Numbered from the stretch's first letter, positions 1 to 8,520 are shown. The stretch is 64,000 nt of DNA from Anaerosacchariphilus hominis (GCF_014290175.1 NZ_JACOOR010000005.1:62001-126000), one strand, 5' to 3'. The notes: generated from the letters alone by a model not told the origin. Numbers and translations: made by a program.

Positions 1-217
1 GGGATAAAAACGCCAGCTTCATGCCATTCTGCATGATCACCTGACCCTTATCCGGCTCCTCTGTTCCTGCGATAATCCGGAGCAAAGTAGTTTTTCCGGT
101 TCCGTTGATCCCGATGATACCTATCTTCTCATTCTCCTGAATTCCGCAGGAAATATCGTCAAAAATCCATTTATCTCCGTAAAGCTTGCTTACGTGCTCA
201 ATGTTTAAAATGTTCAT
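1..217 (-). CDS. ABC-F family ATPase, N-terminal fragment (runs off the window)
   Basis: Only the first 72 residues are present; the gene continues beyond base 1. The visible part is the start of a nucleotide-binding domain: MNILNIEHVSKLYG, an aromatic A-loop region, then the Walker A motif GINGTGKTT at about residues 36-44, followed by IIAGTEEPDKG. The opening and the missing membrane domain fit the soluble ABC-F (Uup/EttA-like) group that acts on ribosomes, but an ordinary ABC exporter ATPase cannot be excluded from this fragment. It lies 20 nt after the recG stop. The only AGGAG overlaps the recG stop codon, rather far from the ATG, which suggests translation coupled to recG. Confidence 0.7.
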   Translation of the reverse strand, partial: MNILNIEHVSKLYGDKWIFDDISCGIQENEKIGIIGINGTGKTTLLRIIAGTEEPDKGQVIMQNGMKLAFLS

Positions 218-237
218 AATACTTCTGTCTTATCTCC

Positions 238-2295
238 TCACAAACTCATCCGCGCCATCCCCGCCAACCGGTACTCCAGAAGCTTCTCTCTAAGCCCCTG
301 ATGCTCCTCCAGCTTCAGCTCCGGGTCCAATTTTTCGATCTTCGCGGCTTCCTCACTGGCAGCCTGCAGGATCAACGCGTCTGTAAAAATATCTCCGATC
401 TTAAACTCCAGAATTCCACTCTGCCGGATTCCGAACAGGTCGCCCGGTCCCCGAAGCTTCAGGTCTTCTGAAGCGATATAAAAGCCATCGTTGGATTTAT
501 TCAGAATCTCCAGTCGCTTCTTCGTATCCTTGCTGTCAGAACCGCTGACAAAGATACAGTAGGACTGATGCTTTCCACGCCCTACACGTCCTCGCAGCTG
601 ATGAAGCTGAGCCAGGCCGAAGCGCTCGGCATTCTCCACCATCATGACGGTGGCGTTTGGCACATTGACTCCCACCTCAATGACTGTCGTGGATACCAGC
701 ACCTGGATTTCGCCTGCGGCGAAGCGCTCCATAATATCGTTCTTATCGGCAGCCTTCATTTTCCCGTGCAGATATTCAATGGTGATGCCGCTCGCCAGCT
801 TTTTTTGCAGCTTCTCCGTATAATCCACCACATTTTCAATCTCAATCTCCGGATTTTCCTCCACCATGGGGCAGATGATATACACCTGCCGCCCGGCGGC
901 CACTTCCCGCTCAATAAAGCGATAAGCCTTAGGGCGGTAACTCTCGTCCACCACACAGTTCTTGATGGGCAAACGGTTGGCCGGCAGTTCATCAATGACG
1001 GAGATATCCAGATCTCCGTAAATGATAATCGCCAGAGTCCGTGGAATCGGCGTGGCGCTCATAACCAGCACATGGGGATGCAGGCCCTTTCCTGCCAGTG
1101 TCTCCCTCTGGCGAACGCCAAACCGGTGCTGCTCGTCCGTCACCACCAGACCCAGATGAGCAAAGTTCACCTTTTCCTGAATCAGCGCATGGGTGCCGAT
1201 GATAATCTGCGCCTCCCCGCTCTCAATACGGGCGTAGGCCTCCCGCTTCTCCTTTGCCGTCATGGAACCGGTCAACAGCTCCACTCCTGTATCCATGGAA
1301 AGCCCGAAAAGCAGCTCCCGGATACTCTCCGCATGCTGTCTCGCCAGCACCTCGGTGGGTGCCATCAGCGCCCCCTGCCAGCCGCTCTCCACTGCGGAAA
1401 GCAGCGCAAGCAACGCAATAACCGTCTTACCGGATCCCACGTCTCCCTGCACCAGCCGGTTCATGACCGTCTCTCCCATCAGATCCGCCTGAATCTCATT
1501 CCAGACCCGCTTCTGGGCCCCGGTAAGCTCATAAGGCAGGGACGAAAGCAGCTGCTTCACAGCCACTCCCGGATGAATCACACACTCATTGACTGTGTCT
1601 TCGGTCTGCTCTTTCATCTGCCGCAGGGCTAAAATAAACAGGAAAAACTCATCAAAGACCAGCCGCTTTCTGGCCAGCAGCAGGTCTTCCCGTTTTACCG
1701 GGAAATGAATGGCCCGCAGAGCAAAGTTATATTCCGCTAACTTCTGTTCGTTCCGGATATGCTCCGGTAGGTATTCTGTGTCCAGATCAAGCTGGTCAAA
1801 GGCCTGGCGCACCGCCTTTGTTACGGTCTTATTGGACAGGCCACCGGTCAGTCCGTAGATGGGCTGCATGGTATCCAACAGCTTCTCATAGTCCTCCGGC
1901 GCGTAAATTTCCGGCTGTTCCATGGTAATCCGGCCTTTTTTCTTCTGCACCCGCCCCCGGAAGATGTAGGTACATCCCGGAAGCAGGCTGTTTCGCAGAA
2001 ACGGCATATTGAACCAGGAAAGCTGCAGGTGCATGCCGAACTCTTCCAGGGAAACCGTGGTAATATGATACCGGCCCGCCTTTCTGCCATCCGGCGCCCG
2101 GTGGATAAAACCGGTCACAGCCTGCACCCGGTCAGTCTCCAGATTAGCAAAGGTCACCGGTTTTTCGTATACGTCATAAGTTCTCGGATAATAAGACAAG
2201 AGCTCCCCCACCGTGTCCACTCCGACACGGTGAAAGAGCGCAGCCGTCTTTTCTCCAATGCCCTTCAGGGCTGTCATTGGGGAAGCTGTATTCAT
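238..2295 (-). CDS. recG: ATP-dependent DNA helicase RecG
   Basis: RecG remodels stalled replication forks and branched DNA by pulling back the fork. The 685 residues match the family's usual length. In order: an N-terminal helix-hairpin region (ALKGIGEKTAALF), the OB-fold wedge domain (about 50-150), then two superfamily 2 helicase lobes with Walker A GDVGSGKT, DEQH box, SATPIPRTLA and the lobe-2 motif GRVGRGKHQ, ending in the RecG C-terminal region. The start at 2295 has a TGGAG site that overlaps the stop codon of the upstream DAK2 gene (stop at 2299), so the two are translationally coupled. The order asp23-DAK2-recG is common in Firmicutes. Confidence 0.97.
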   Translation of the reverse strand: MNTASPMTALKGIGEKTAALFHRVGVDTVGELLSYYPRTYDVYEKPVTFANLETDRVQAVTGFIHRAPDGRKAGRYHITTVSLEEFGMHLQLSWFNMPFLRNSLLPGCTYIFRGRVQKKKGRITMEQPEIYAPEDYEKLLDTMQPIYGLTGGLSNKTVTKAVRQAFDQLDLDTEYLPEHIRNEQKLAEYNFALRAIHFPVKREDLLLARKRLVFDEFFLFILALRQMKEQTEDTVNECVIHPGVAVKQLLSSLPYELTGAQKRVWNEIQADLMGETVMNRLVQGDVGSGKTVIALLALLSAVESGWQGALMAPTEVLARQHAESIRELLFGLSMDTGVELLTGSMTAKEKREAYARIESGEAQIIIGTHALIQEKVNFAHLGLVVTDEQHRFGVRQRETLAGKGLHPHVLVMSATPIPRTLAIIIYGDLDISVIDELPANRLPIKNCVVDESYRPKAYRFIEREVAAGRQVYIICPMVEENPEIEIENVVDYTEKLQKKLASGITIEYLHGKMKAADKNDIMERFAAGEIQVLVSTTVIEVGVNVPNATVMMVENAERFGLAQLHQLRGRVGRGKHQSYCIFVSGSDSKDTKKRLEILNKSNDGFYIASEDLKLRGPGDLFGIRQSGILEFKIGDIFTDALILQAASEEAAKIEKLDPELKLEEHQGLREKLLEYRLAGMARMSL

Positions 2296-2298
2296 TTT

Positions 2299-3942
2299 CT
2301 ACTCCACAGAAACTACATAATAGTAAATCGGCTGTCCGCCAAAATGAACTTCGATATCGCAGTCCGGATACAGGTCGCTTAAGTCCTCGCCAAGCTTATC
2401 CGCATCCTCTTTCTTCACGTCCTCGCCATAGTAAATACTGATGAGCTCGGAATCCTCGTCGATGAGCTCCTTGAACATGTCAAGGGTGGTCTGCTCCACG
2501 TCTTCGCCCACTGCCAGAATAGCGTGATCGCCGATACCCATGATATTGCCCTCTTTGATCTCCTTATCGTCAATGTGGGTGTCGCGGACAGCATAAGTCA
2601 CCTGACCGGTCTTCACATTGGCCAGCTCCTCGGTCATGCGGGCCTCGTTCTCCTCTGCGGTGGAATCCGGCATGAAGTTGATCATGGCAGTGATTCCCTG
2701 GGGAACGGTCTTTGTGGGAATGACGATAATATCCTTATCCTCGCACAGGGCCTTTGCCTGATTTGCCGCCAGGATGATATTCTTATTGTTCGGCAGGATG
2801 AAGATATGCTCCGCATTCACCTGGTCAATGGCATTCAGCATGTCCTCCGTACTGGGGTTCATGGTCTGGCCGCCCTCAATGAGGTAGTCCACGCCAAGGC
2901 CCTTGAAGATCTCGCCGATGCCGTCGCCGATGGATACGGAGATGAAGCCTATTTTCTTTCTCGGCTCTTCCTTCTTCTGCTGGGCCGCGATCTTGGAAGC
3001 GTCTTTGATGAGCTTCTCCTCGTGCTCCTCGCGCATATTGTCGATCTTCAGGCGGGACAGAGAACCGTAGGTCAGCGCTTTTTCGATAGCCTGGCCCGGA
3101 TGATTCGTATGTACGTGAATCTTTACGATATCCTCGTCAGCCACACACACGATGGAATCACCGATGGACTCCAGAAAGCCCTTGAACTCTGTCTCATCCT
3201 TATGATCAAACTTCTGATTCAATACAATAATAAACTCGGTGCAGTAACCGAACTTAATCTCAGCCTCTGTCTCGGCGCTGATCTTCACCGGAGCGGACTT
3301 GCTCGGTGTTTCAAAAGTATAGTCCACTTCTTTTCCGAGATAAGCGTCATAAGCGCCTTTCAGGACTTCCACCAGACCCTGTCCGCCGGAATCCACCACG
3401 CCTGCTTCTTTCAGAACCGGCAGAAGATCCGGTGTGGTCGCCAGCACACGCTCTGCCTCCTCGATGATTCCGGAGAAGAATACATCCAGCTCTTCTTCCT
3501 CCAGGGCCAGCTCCGCAGCCTTTTCAGCCGCACCTCTTGCCACTGTCAGAATCGTTCCTTCCTTGGGCTTCATAACTGCCTTATACGCAGTCTCCACCGC
3601 TTTCTGGAAGGCGTTCGCAATAGTCATGGCATCCAGTGTCTCGCAGCTCCGGATACCCTTGGTGAAGCCTCTGAGCAGCTGGGACAGGATAACGCCGGAG
3701 TTTCCGCGGGCTCCTCGAAGGGAACCGGAAGAAATCGCCTTTGCTACGGTCTCCATGGTGCGCTCGGACAGGTTATTCACCTCGGAAGCTGCGGACATGA
3801 TGGTCAACGTCATATTCGTTCCCGTATCGCCGTCCGGAACCGGAAATACATTCAGCTCGTTAATCCACTCTTTTTTTGCTTCCAGATTCTTGGCTCCGGC
3901 CAGAAACATCTTTGTGAGCGTGTTTACCTCTATCGTTTTCAT
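2299..3942 (-). CDS. DAK2 domain protein, FakA/YloV-like fatty acid kinase subunit
   Basis: The 547 residues begin with a dihydroxyacetone-kinase-like (DAK2) domain carrying the metal and nucleotide motif PDGDTGTNM near residue 37 and SLRGARGNSGVILSQ near residue 95. A long C-terminal region follows, typical of the YloV/FakA family. In characterised members FakA phosphorylates fatty acids presented by a FakB (DegV-type) carrier, feeding phospholipid synthesis; no fakB lies in this window. It sits between asp23 upstream and recG downstream in one operon, the usual arrangement. The AGGAGGAG ribosome site is somewhat far from the ATG. The kinase assignment is from family knowledge; substrate use here is inferred. 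Confidence 0.9.
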   Translation of the reverse strand: MKTIEVNTLTKMFLAGAKNLEAKKEWINELNVFPVPDGDTGTNMTLTIMSAASEVNNLSERTMETVAKAISSGSLRGARGNSGVILSQLLRGFTKGIRSCETLDAMTIANAFQKAVETAYKAVMKPKEGTILTVARGAAEKAAELALEEEELDVFFSGIIEEAERVLATTPDLLPVLKEAGVVDSGGQGLVEVLKGAYDAYLGKEVDYTFETPSKSAPVKISAETEAEIKFGYCTEFIIVLNQKFDHKDETEFKGFLESIGDSIVCVADEDIVKIHVHTNHPGQAIEKALTYGSLSRLKIDNMREEHEEKLIKDASKIAAQQKKEEPRKKIGFISVSIGDGIGEIFKGLGVDYLIEGGQTMNPSTEDMLNAIDQVNAEHIFILPNNKNIILAANQAKALCEDKDIIVIPTKTVPQGITAMINFMPDSTAEENEARMTEELANVKTGQVTYAVRDTHIDDKEIKEGNIMGIGDHAILAVGEDVEQTTLDMFKELIDEDSELISIYYGEDVKKEDADKLGEDLSDLYPDCDIEVHFGGQPIYYYVVSVE

Positions 3943-3966
3943 AATGACAAAAAACTCCTCCTGAAA

Positions 3967-4323
3967 TTAGTCTATTACCCGTACACCTTCTACAAAGATG
4001 TTGATTTTCTCGATGGTCATTCCTGTGAATGCCTCCACCTTGTACTTTACATTGCTGATCAGATTGTCCGATACAGCAGAAATGCTGACGCCATAAGCCA
4101 CGATGACATGGAAAGAAAGGGTGATCCGGTTGTCGTTGATCTTCACATTGACACCGCGGGTCAGGTTATCCCCCTTCACAAGCTTTACAAGTCCGTCTTT
4201 CATATTTACCATGGCCATTCCTACGATACCGAAGCACTCTACCGCTACGGATCCGGCATATCTGGCAATAACCTCCGGGTCAATCATGACAGCGCCCATC
4301 TGCGTATTCATAAGTCCCTTCAT
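3967..4323 (-). CDS. Asp23/Gls24 family envelope stress protein
   Basis: This is a 118-residue protein of the Asp23/Gls24 (DUF322, YloU-like) family, small soluble or membrane-associated proteins linked to envelope stress in Firmicutes. Typical features are the ITLSFHVIVAYGVSISAVSDN stretch followed by VKYKVEAFTGM and IFVEGVRV. I chose the ATG at 4323 because GGAGGT lies 7-8 nt upstream; an in-frame ATG at 4329 is too close to that site, and a longer start at 4368 has no ribosome site. First gene of the asp23-DAK2-recG operon, divergent from rpmB. A TATAAT box (4418-4423) with a weak -35 precedes it. Confidence 0.9.
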   Translation of the reverse strand: MKGLMNTQMGAVMIDPEVIARYAGSVAVECFGIVGMAMVNMKDGLVKLVKGDNLTRGVNVKINDNRITLSFHVIVAYGVSISAVSDNLISNVKYKVEAFTGMTIEKINIFVEGVRVID

Positions 4324-4417
4324 TATCATTACCTCCACTCTTATTTTTATAAATCTTTTTTCCATCAAAAAATCCTGCGCCCCTATCCTTTCATCTCAAG
4401 TGACACAGATATAGTTT

Positions 4418-4423
4418 ATTATA
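4418..4423 (-). promoter_or_regulatory. Candidate -10 box for the asp23-DAK2-recG operon
   Basis: TATAAT on the minus strand, about 95 nt upstream of the asp23 start. The hexamer 17 nt further upstream (TTTCTT) is a poor -35, so the site may need an activator or may be weak. Confidence 0.45.
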
Positions 4424-4494
4424 ACCTGTTTTTCCCCGAAAAGAAAGCTATTTTTCGTACTTTCTAAAAAATTGTAATATTTTTAAATTAATAC

Positions 4495-4523
4495 TTGCAA
4501 AATATAGGGGTTTCTGCTAGAAT
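4495..4523 (+). promoter_or_regulatory. Sigma-A type promoter of rpmB
   Basis: TTGCAA, a 17-nt spacer and TAGAAT, about 57 nt upstream of the rpmB ATG. An AGAGGAGGTG ribosome site precedes the gene. Confidence 0.8.
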
Positions 4524-4579
4524 AACTTATGTTGCGAGCCTATATATAGGTTCACTATCGTTCAAGAGGAGGTGCAAAC

Positions 4580-4765
4580 ATGGCAAAGTGTGCAATCTGT
4601 GAAAAAGGCGCTCATTTCGGAAACAATGTCAGCCACTCACATAGACGTTCCAACAAAATGTGGAAATCCAATGTTAAGTCTGTAAAGGTTAAGGTGAACG
4701 GTGCTGCCAGAAAGATGTATGTATGTACATCCTGTCTGAAGTCCGGAGCAGTTGAGAGAGCTTAA
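4580..4765 (+). CDS. rpmB: 50S ribosomal protein L28 (zinc-ribbon form)
   Basis: This 61-residue protein is ribosomal L28, a large-subunit protein. It starts MAKCAICEKG and contains the family signature NNVSHSHRRSNKMWKSN. CxxC pairs occur at both ends (CAIC at residues 4-7, CTSC near 50-53), so this is the zinc-binding (C+) form. It is the only strongly expressed gene on the plus strand in this part of the window. It has its own TTGCAA/TAGAAT promoter, an excellent AGGAGGT site, and an intrinsic terminator right after the stop, so it is a monocistronic unit. Confidence 0.97.
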   Translation: MAKCAICEKGAHFGNNVSHSHRRSNKMWKSNVKSVKVKVNGAARKMYVCTSCLKSGAVERA

Positions 4766-4783
4766 GTTTGAGATTGAAAAATT

Positions 4784-4811
4784 AGGAGCAGCCTGTGCCG
4801 CTCCTTTTTTT
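4784..4811 (+). terminator. Intrinsic terminator of rpmB
   Basis: Stem AGGAGC/GCTCCT with a 10-nt loop followed by seven T residues, 19 nt after the rpmB stop. Confidence 0.85.
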
Positions 4812-4837
4812 GTGTCCGAAAATCCATCTGTAATAAT

Positions 4838-4880
4838 AAAATCCCCCGGCATACACCTCTATGGCACTGCCGGGGATTTT
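4838..4880 (-). terminator. Terminator of the TraX-like gene
   Basis: Stem built on CCCCGGCA/TGCCGGGG with flanking AAAAT/ATTTT, 20 nt downstream of the TraX-like stop. The A/T flanks make it potentially bidirectional, so it also backs up the rpmB terminator. Confidence 0.8.
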
Positions 4881-4900
4881 CATTTCTCACCGCTCTTCTT

Positions 4901-5857
4901 TTATTTCATCAGTACCGCGCCGATAAACCACAGCGCATACAGATGTACCGGATAAAGCACATAATAAAAATACTTCCGAAAGGCCGGGGACAGACCGCCT
5001 GCCTTTTTCTTTCTTCTGCTGTTCCGTTCGTTTTTCGCTGCCTTCCGATAGCCCAGGCGCCCATTGCAGGCCAGCACCAGTGGCAGGGCAAAGATCATCA
5101 TCCACTGAAAATCGTTGTTGAACATATGATAGATATCAAACAGGGGCCGGAAAGACGCTCCCCAGAGCACCAGGCCGGTCATGATCTCCATCAGGGCCAC
5201 CAGCACGTCATGTCCCACCAGAGAGAACAGACGTCCCCAGAGACCGAAGGCGGAGTTCACAAAGAATATCAGAAAGATGCCCAGATAACCCAGAATCAGG
5301 TTCTTCTTATTCTTATCCTCTTTCGTAAAATAGAACAACGCGCCCAGAAGTACATACATCAACGCGCCCTCGCAGGTCAGCGCGCTTCCCAGAACGGCTG
5401 TGCCCAGGTTCAGCACCGCATAGGGCACCTCGATGACCTCGTAAAGGCCCGCCCACACACCGGCGATGGCCACCTGATAAAAGATATAGGTGAACCAGAT
5501 CTTAAACTTCCGACTGGGATGACGATTTGCATATTCCACCACGTCCACCAGAAAGGCAGAAGCAAAAAGTGTCGCGAACATATTGCTGGTGACGGCGGTT
5601 ACCAGTCCTGTCTTTTCTGCCACAACAGACATGACCAGATTCAGGACCCCCATGGATACGCTGGCGATATACAGCCGTTTATAGTAGGCCTTCCGGTCAC
5701 TGGTCTTCTCCAGACTCCAGGCCATGCAGTAAAAAAACAGCGGAGCGGACAGCCTTCCTATCCACTGCAGAAATACCGGAGCTCCCGGAATCAGGGCTCC
5801 GATATAGTTCAGCACCATGGTAACCAGTGCTATCCGCTTCAATACCGTAACTGACAT
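4901..5857 (-). CDS. TraX-like integral membrane protein
   Basis: The 318-residue protein has about nine hydrophobic segments and the organisation of the TraX family (PF05857): an N-terminal LKRIALVTMVLNYIGALIP helix, a WIGRLSAPLFFYCMAWSLEKT segment followed by a basic stretch, and a C-terminal FRKYFYYVLYPVHLYALW motif. TraX of F plasmid N-acetylates pilin; chromosomal Firmicute homologues are uncharacterised, membrane-bound and possibly acyltransferases. The start has AGGAG 10 nt upstream. It is preceded by a 53-residue membrane protein gene and followed by a strong terminator. No conjugation genes are nearby, so a role in pilin modification is unlikely. Confidence 0.8.
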   Translation of the reverse strand: MSVTVLKRIALVTMVLNYIGALIPGAPVFLQWIGRLSAPLFFYCMAWSLEKTSDRKAYYKRLYIASVSMGVLNLVMSVVAEKTGLVTAVTSNMFATLFASAFLVDVVEYANRHPSRKFKIWFTYIFYQVAIAGVWAGLYEVIEVPYAVLNLGTAVLGSALTCEGALMYVLLGALFYFTKEDKNKKNLILGYLGIFLIFFVNSAFGLWGRLFSLVGHDVLVALMEIMTGLVLWGASFRPLFDIYHMFNNDFQWMMIFALPLVLACNGRLGYRKAAKNERNSRRKKKAGGLSPAFRKYFYYVLYPVHLYALWFIGAVLMK

Positions 5858-5891
5858 GTTTCTTTTTCTCCTGTACTTCTAAATCATTCTT

Positions 5892-6053
5892 CTACTTCTT
5901 GCACCGTCCGCCGGAGGAAAAGAGATTATATCCCACCAGCATCAGGGAGAAGGCTGCCAGCGCCCGTACAAACCATCCGTTCACCGGCATAAAAAAGGTC
6001 GTAAGGATCCCTACGCCTATCCAGAACATCACAAATCCGAGAAGCTGTCTCAT
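5892..6053 (-). CDS. Small two-helix membrane protein (53 residues), unrecognised
   Basis: An open reading frame starting MRQLLGFVMFWIGVGILTTF with GGAG 6-7 nt before the ATG. It encodes 53 residues with two predicted membrane helices (about residues 4-22 and 27-46) joined by a short MPVNGW turn, and a positively charged tail ending in GGRCKK. It lies 34 nt upstream of the TraX-like gene in the same direction, so the two may be co-transcribed. I do not recognise a family. Support is the ribosome site, the helix pattern and the spacing; it may be overlooked by length-filtered annotation. Confidence 0.6.
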   Translation of the reverse strand: MRQLLGFVMFWIGVGILTTFFMPVNGWFVRALAAFSLMLVGYNLFSSGGRCKK

Positions 6054-6154
6054 GGCGGCTCCGGCATACGCTTTCTTATTTCAGTCTATGCCGTCCGGCC
6101 CCTCTTTGTTCCTACTCCTCTGTTTCTTCTATTCCTGTCTTCTATTCCCGTCTT

Positions 6155-6580
6155 TTATTTCTGCTCTTTGGCTTCCGTTTTCTCAGGCTCATCTTTCTCG
6201 ATGACATCCACCGCATCCTGAATAGCGTCTGCCACAGGACTGCTGTCCTTGGAACCGGAGGTAAACTTATTCACAAAATCCGGGACCATATCCAGAATCT
6301 TGGTCACCGTATCCTGATTTTTCACGTTCACCAGCTTGGTGACGCCGTTTGAAATCACCAGAATGGCGCTGGGGGAAATCTTCGCTCCCATACCGCCGCC
6401 CGCGTTCTGCTTCTTATCTCCCGCGAAAGCGCCCGCGCCCACGCCAAAGGATACGTCCACCAGGGGCAGGATGATGGTATCGCCCACAGTCACCGCGTCT
6501 CCCACTACAGTCTTCGTCGTAATAAAGCTGTCCATGCCCTTAAACAGGGACTCCACTGTAGTATCAAATGTATTGTTCAT
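6155..6580 (-). CDS. gerW: Sporulation protein GerW (YtfJ)
   Basis: The 141 residues match the GerW/YtfJ family. The N-terminus MNNTFDTTVESLFKGMDSFI leads to the conserved GDTIILPLVDVSFGVGAG block, a glycine-rich AGGGMGAKISPSA segment, and SNGVTKLVNVKNQDTVTKILDMVPDFVNK; a charged tail follows. In Bacillus, YtfJ is made in the forespore and is required for normal L-alanine germination. The preceding gene encodes a DUF2953 protein (YtfI-like), the standard pairing, with only 19 nt between them. This supports an endospore-forming host. Confidence 0.93.
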   Translation of the reverse strand: MNNTFDTTVESLFKGMDSFITTKTVVGDAVTVGDTIILPLVDVSFGVGAGAFAGDKKQNAGGGMGAKISPSAILVISNGVTKLVNVKNQDTVTKILDMVPDFVNKFTSGSKDSSPVADAIQDAVDVIEKDEPEKTEAKEQK

Positions 6581-6599
6581 AAGAAAACCTCCTTACTGT

Positions 6600-7502
6600 T
6601 TATCCGTTAAATTTAGCATAGACAAATCGAATATTTTTATCCCAGAAAAGCTTCCATGCGATCTGTACCAGAGTCACCATCCGAAGACGCCCTTCCACAA
6701 AGAGCTCTCCCCGAAGCACCGTCTCTTCAAAGTCCGGCGTCACCTGCACGCCTGTTCCGTACAAGGGATAAAAGATAGCTGCTGCGCCCAGAAGCTCTCC
6801 GGTCAATGCCGGATCTCCCGTGCCGAAGTATATATCCCCTCGAAGCTTGTTCGGAAGAAGCTTTCCCAGCAGCCGTTTTACCTGGGCCCAGGCCAGGATA
6901 AAGGCCGCTTTCGTCCTGTCGTCTCCGGCAAATCGTTTCATTCGTTTTATTTTAACACAGAAGCGGTGTATTGTATATTTAAGATTTCTTAATTTTCCGG
7001 CCAGCCGTTTCAGGAAGATCCGGATTGCCAGCAGGAAAATACGGATTCGATTCCAGAGAGACTTTTTTCTCTCCGGTGCTTCCGAATGTTCTGATACTTC
7101 CGAATGCTCCGATTCCGGTTTTTCTGCTGTCTTTCGCTCCGGCTGTTTGTCCGGATCCGACCGCGGCCGCGACTGTGGCTGCTGCAGTGTTTCATCTGCC
7201 GGAAGCGCTTCTACGGTTTTCTGTTCCACAGCTTCTTCCTCCGCCAGCAGGTCCTTCACGGTAAAGCACAGAATCTTAAGCTTCGCTGAGATACCGTCCC
7301 TTTCCAGCTTCACCGGAACCCGCACCAGACGCAAAAGCCAGGACAGCTCCCCTTCCGCCTGAAATCCCTCTTCCTTCCGGACATGCCCCCGATAGCGCAC
7401 CGGCACCAGAAGAACCAGGGCCAGGATCAGCAGCAAAAGCCCCAGAAGCCCTGCCGCGATCAGCAGTAATATTTTCAAGATAAGCCATAGTACGTGCAGC
7501 AT
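6600..7502 (-). CDS. DUF2953 domain protein (YtfI-like)
   Basis: A 300-residue protein with one long N-terminal hydrophobic segment (residues 4-35, ending PVRYRGHV), a charged variable middle rich in Glu, Ser and Pro (about 115-150), and a C-terminal DUF2953 domain recognisable by LRGDIYFGTGDPALTGELLGAAAIFYPLYG and the ending FVYAKF. In Bacillus the homologue YtfI precedes ytfJ (gerW), as here. Function is unknown; genomic context points to sporulation. The repeated SEHSEVSEHSEAPE run is low complexity, not a domain. Confidence 0.88.
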   Translation of the reverse strand: MLHVLWLILKILLLIAAGLLGLLLLILALVLLVPVRYRGHVRKEEGFQAEGELSWLLRLVRVPVKLERDGISAKLKILCFTVKDLLAEEEAVEQKTVEALPADETLQQPQSRPRSDPDKQPERKTAEKPESEHSEVSEHSEAPERKKSLWNRIRIFLLAIRIFLKRLAGKLRNLKYTIHRFCVKIKRMKRFAGDDRTKAAFILAWAQVKRLLGKLLPNKLRGDIYFGTGDPALTGELLGAAAIFYPLYGTGVQVTPDFEETVLRGELFVEGRLRMVTLVQIAWKLFWDKNIRFVYAKFNG

Positions 7503-7525
7503 CCCGTCTTACCTCTGCTCTTTCC

Positions 7526-7882
7526 TTATTCTCTGAGCGGTTCCGCCATCGGCCTCTTCTGCCCGCTCTCTTCCGCCTGTCCAAAATACTCCCGTACCCG
7601 GAAGCCGCCCGTCTCCCGGTAGATATCCTCTACCATCTGCTGCACCAGCTCCAGGGCCTCGTCGTAGCCGGCAGCGATCCCCACGATATAAGGATTTCTC
7701 CGGTAAAAGGCCGGCTGCTTCAGATGAGCCGCATGGAAGATGTCAAACAGATTCTCCGGATTTGATGCCAGGGCGATCAGATAGATGCTCACCATGCCGA
7801 TTCCCCGGTTGGCTTTCTTTATGATTCTGTCCTTTTTCGCGGCTGTCTTTTCACTCAGGTAAAGATGTTCCGCCCACTGCAT
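7526..7882 (-). CDS. Uncharacterised protein (118 residues)
   Basis: I do not recognise a family. I chose the ATG at 7882 (MQWAEHLYLSEKTAAKKDRI) because an AAAGAGGA site lies just upstream; a longer reading frame to 7993 starts inside the upstream terminator hairpin and lacks a site. The protein is soluble and mixed alpha/beta, with a basic KTAAKKDRIIKKANRG stretch and a middle reading SNPENLFDIFHAAHLKQPAFYRRNPYIVGIA. The ending GQAEESGQKRPMAEPLRE is probably disordered. It sits between the NUDIX gene and the gerW pair, 23 nt from the DUF2953 start. Confidence 0.7.
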   Translation of the reverse strand: MQWAEHLYLSEKTAAKKDRIIKKANRGIGMVSIYLIALASNPENLFDIFHAAHLKQPAFYRRNPYIVGIAAGYDEALELVQQMVEDIYRETGGFRVREYFGQAEESGQKRPMAEPLRE

Positions 7883-7915
7883 TTCAGTCCTCTTTCCTAC
7901 ATTACTTTCTTTTAC

Positions 7916-7954
7916 AAAAATGAGGGTATCGATCAAATGGTTTCCGACACCCTC
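7916..7954 (-). terminator. Terminator after the NUDIX gene
   Basis: GAGGGT/ACCCTC stem extended by TCG/CGA across a one-base mismatch, followed on the minus strand by ATTTTTG. It lies between the NUDIX stop and the start of the unknown 118-residue protein. Confidence 0.65.
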
Positions 7955-7997
7955 CCTTTTGTCTTTCCTGCTCTCTGAAAGATAAAAACGCATTTTC

Positions 7998-8450
7998 CTA
8001 AAAATACTTCTTATTTCCCCAGAGATTACTTTTTTTCAGATCCAGATATTCATTATAAGCCTTCTCCAGGATCTGCTTTTCGTTGGAAAACTTCAGCAGA
8101 TGATAGGCCTCGTGGTACTTATAATATCCCGAATCCACAAAATACTCTTCACGCTGTGGTTTACTGTAATAATTATCCGCCATCATCAGATACCAGTGTA
8201 CATCTTTCTCCACCGTGTCCTCCGGTACGGTGAAGGAGTACTGGCTCTTCCCGATGTACTTGATAATAGCAGCATCTACGCCTGTTTCCTCGCGCACTTC
8301 TCTGACCGCCGTCTCTTTATACTCTTCGCCCGGCTCTACAGTTCCCTTCGGCAGTACCCAGCCCTCGTACCGGTTCTTGTAGTTCTTGTACAAAAGCAGG
8401 ATCTTGCCCCGAAATATTACCACACCGCCACAACTGGTTGCTTCAATCAT
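7998..8450 (-). CDS. NUDIX hydrolase
   Basis: The 150-residue protein carries a complete NUDIX box, G-x5-E-x7-REVREETGV, at about residues 36-58 (GTVEPGEEYKETAVREVREE), the metal-binding catalytic helix that cleaves nucleoside diphosphates linked to another group. The start MIEATSCGGVVIFRGKILLLYKN is typical of Ap4A-hydrolase or MutT-like members. Substrate cannot be read from sequence. It has its own strong promoter (TTGTCA/TATACT), an AGGAGGTTATG-type start region, and a terminator downstream, so it is probably a single-gene unit. Confidence 0.9.
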   Translation of the reverse strand: MIEATSCGGVVIFRGKILLLYKNYKNRYEGWVLPKGTVEPGEEYKETAVREVREETGVDAAIIKYIGKSQYSFTVPEDTVEKDVHWYLMMADNYYSKPQREEYFVDSGYYKYHEAYHLLKFSNEKQILEKAYNEYLDLKKSNLWGNKKYF

Positions 8451-8489
8451 TGCATAACCTCCTGTCCTGGTGTGCCTGTAACTGCATCT

Positions 8490-8518
8490 AGTATACCTCT
8501 TTTCACTGCTTTTGACAA
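8490..8518 (-). promoter_or_regulatory. Promoter of the NUDIX gene
   Basis: TTGTCA, 17-nt spacer, TATACT on the minus strand, 40-68 nt upstream of the NUDIX start and touching the 3' end of the PBP gene. Confidence 0.8.
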
Positions 8519-8520
8519 CC

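Noticed and set aside
2524..4467. A 647-codon open frame on the plus strand
   Set aside because: Antisense to the DAK2 and asp23 genes, which have clear family motifs. The translation is rich in His, Leu and Cys without any domain, and there is no ribosome site or promoter.
4901..5857. TraX-like gene as a sign of a conjugative element
   Set aside because: No relaxase, type IV secretion, integrase or attachment-site signs; neighbours are core and sporulation genes.
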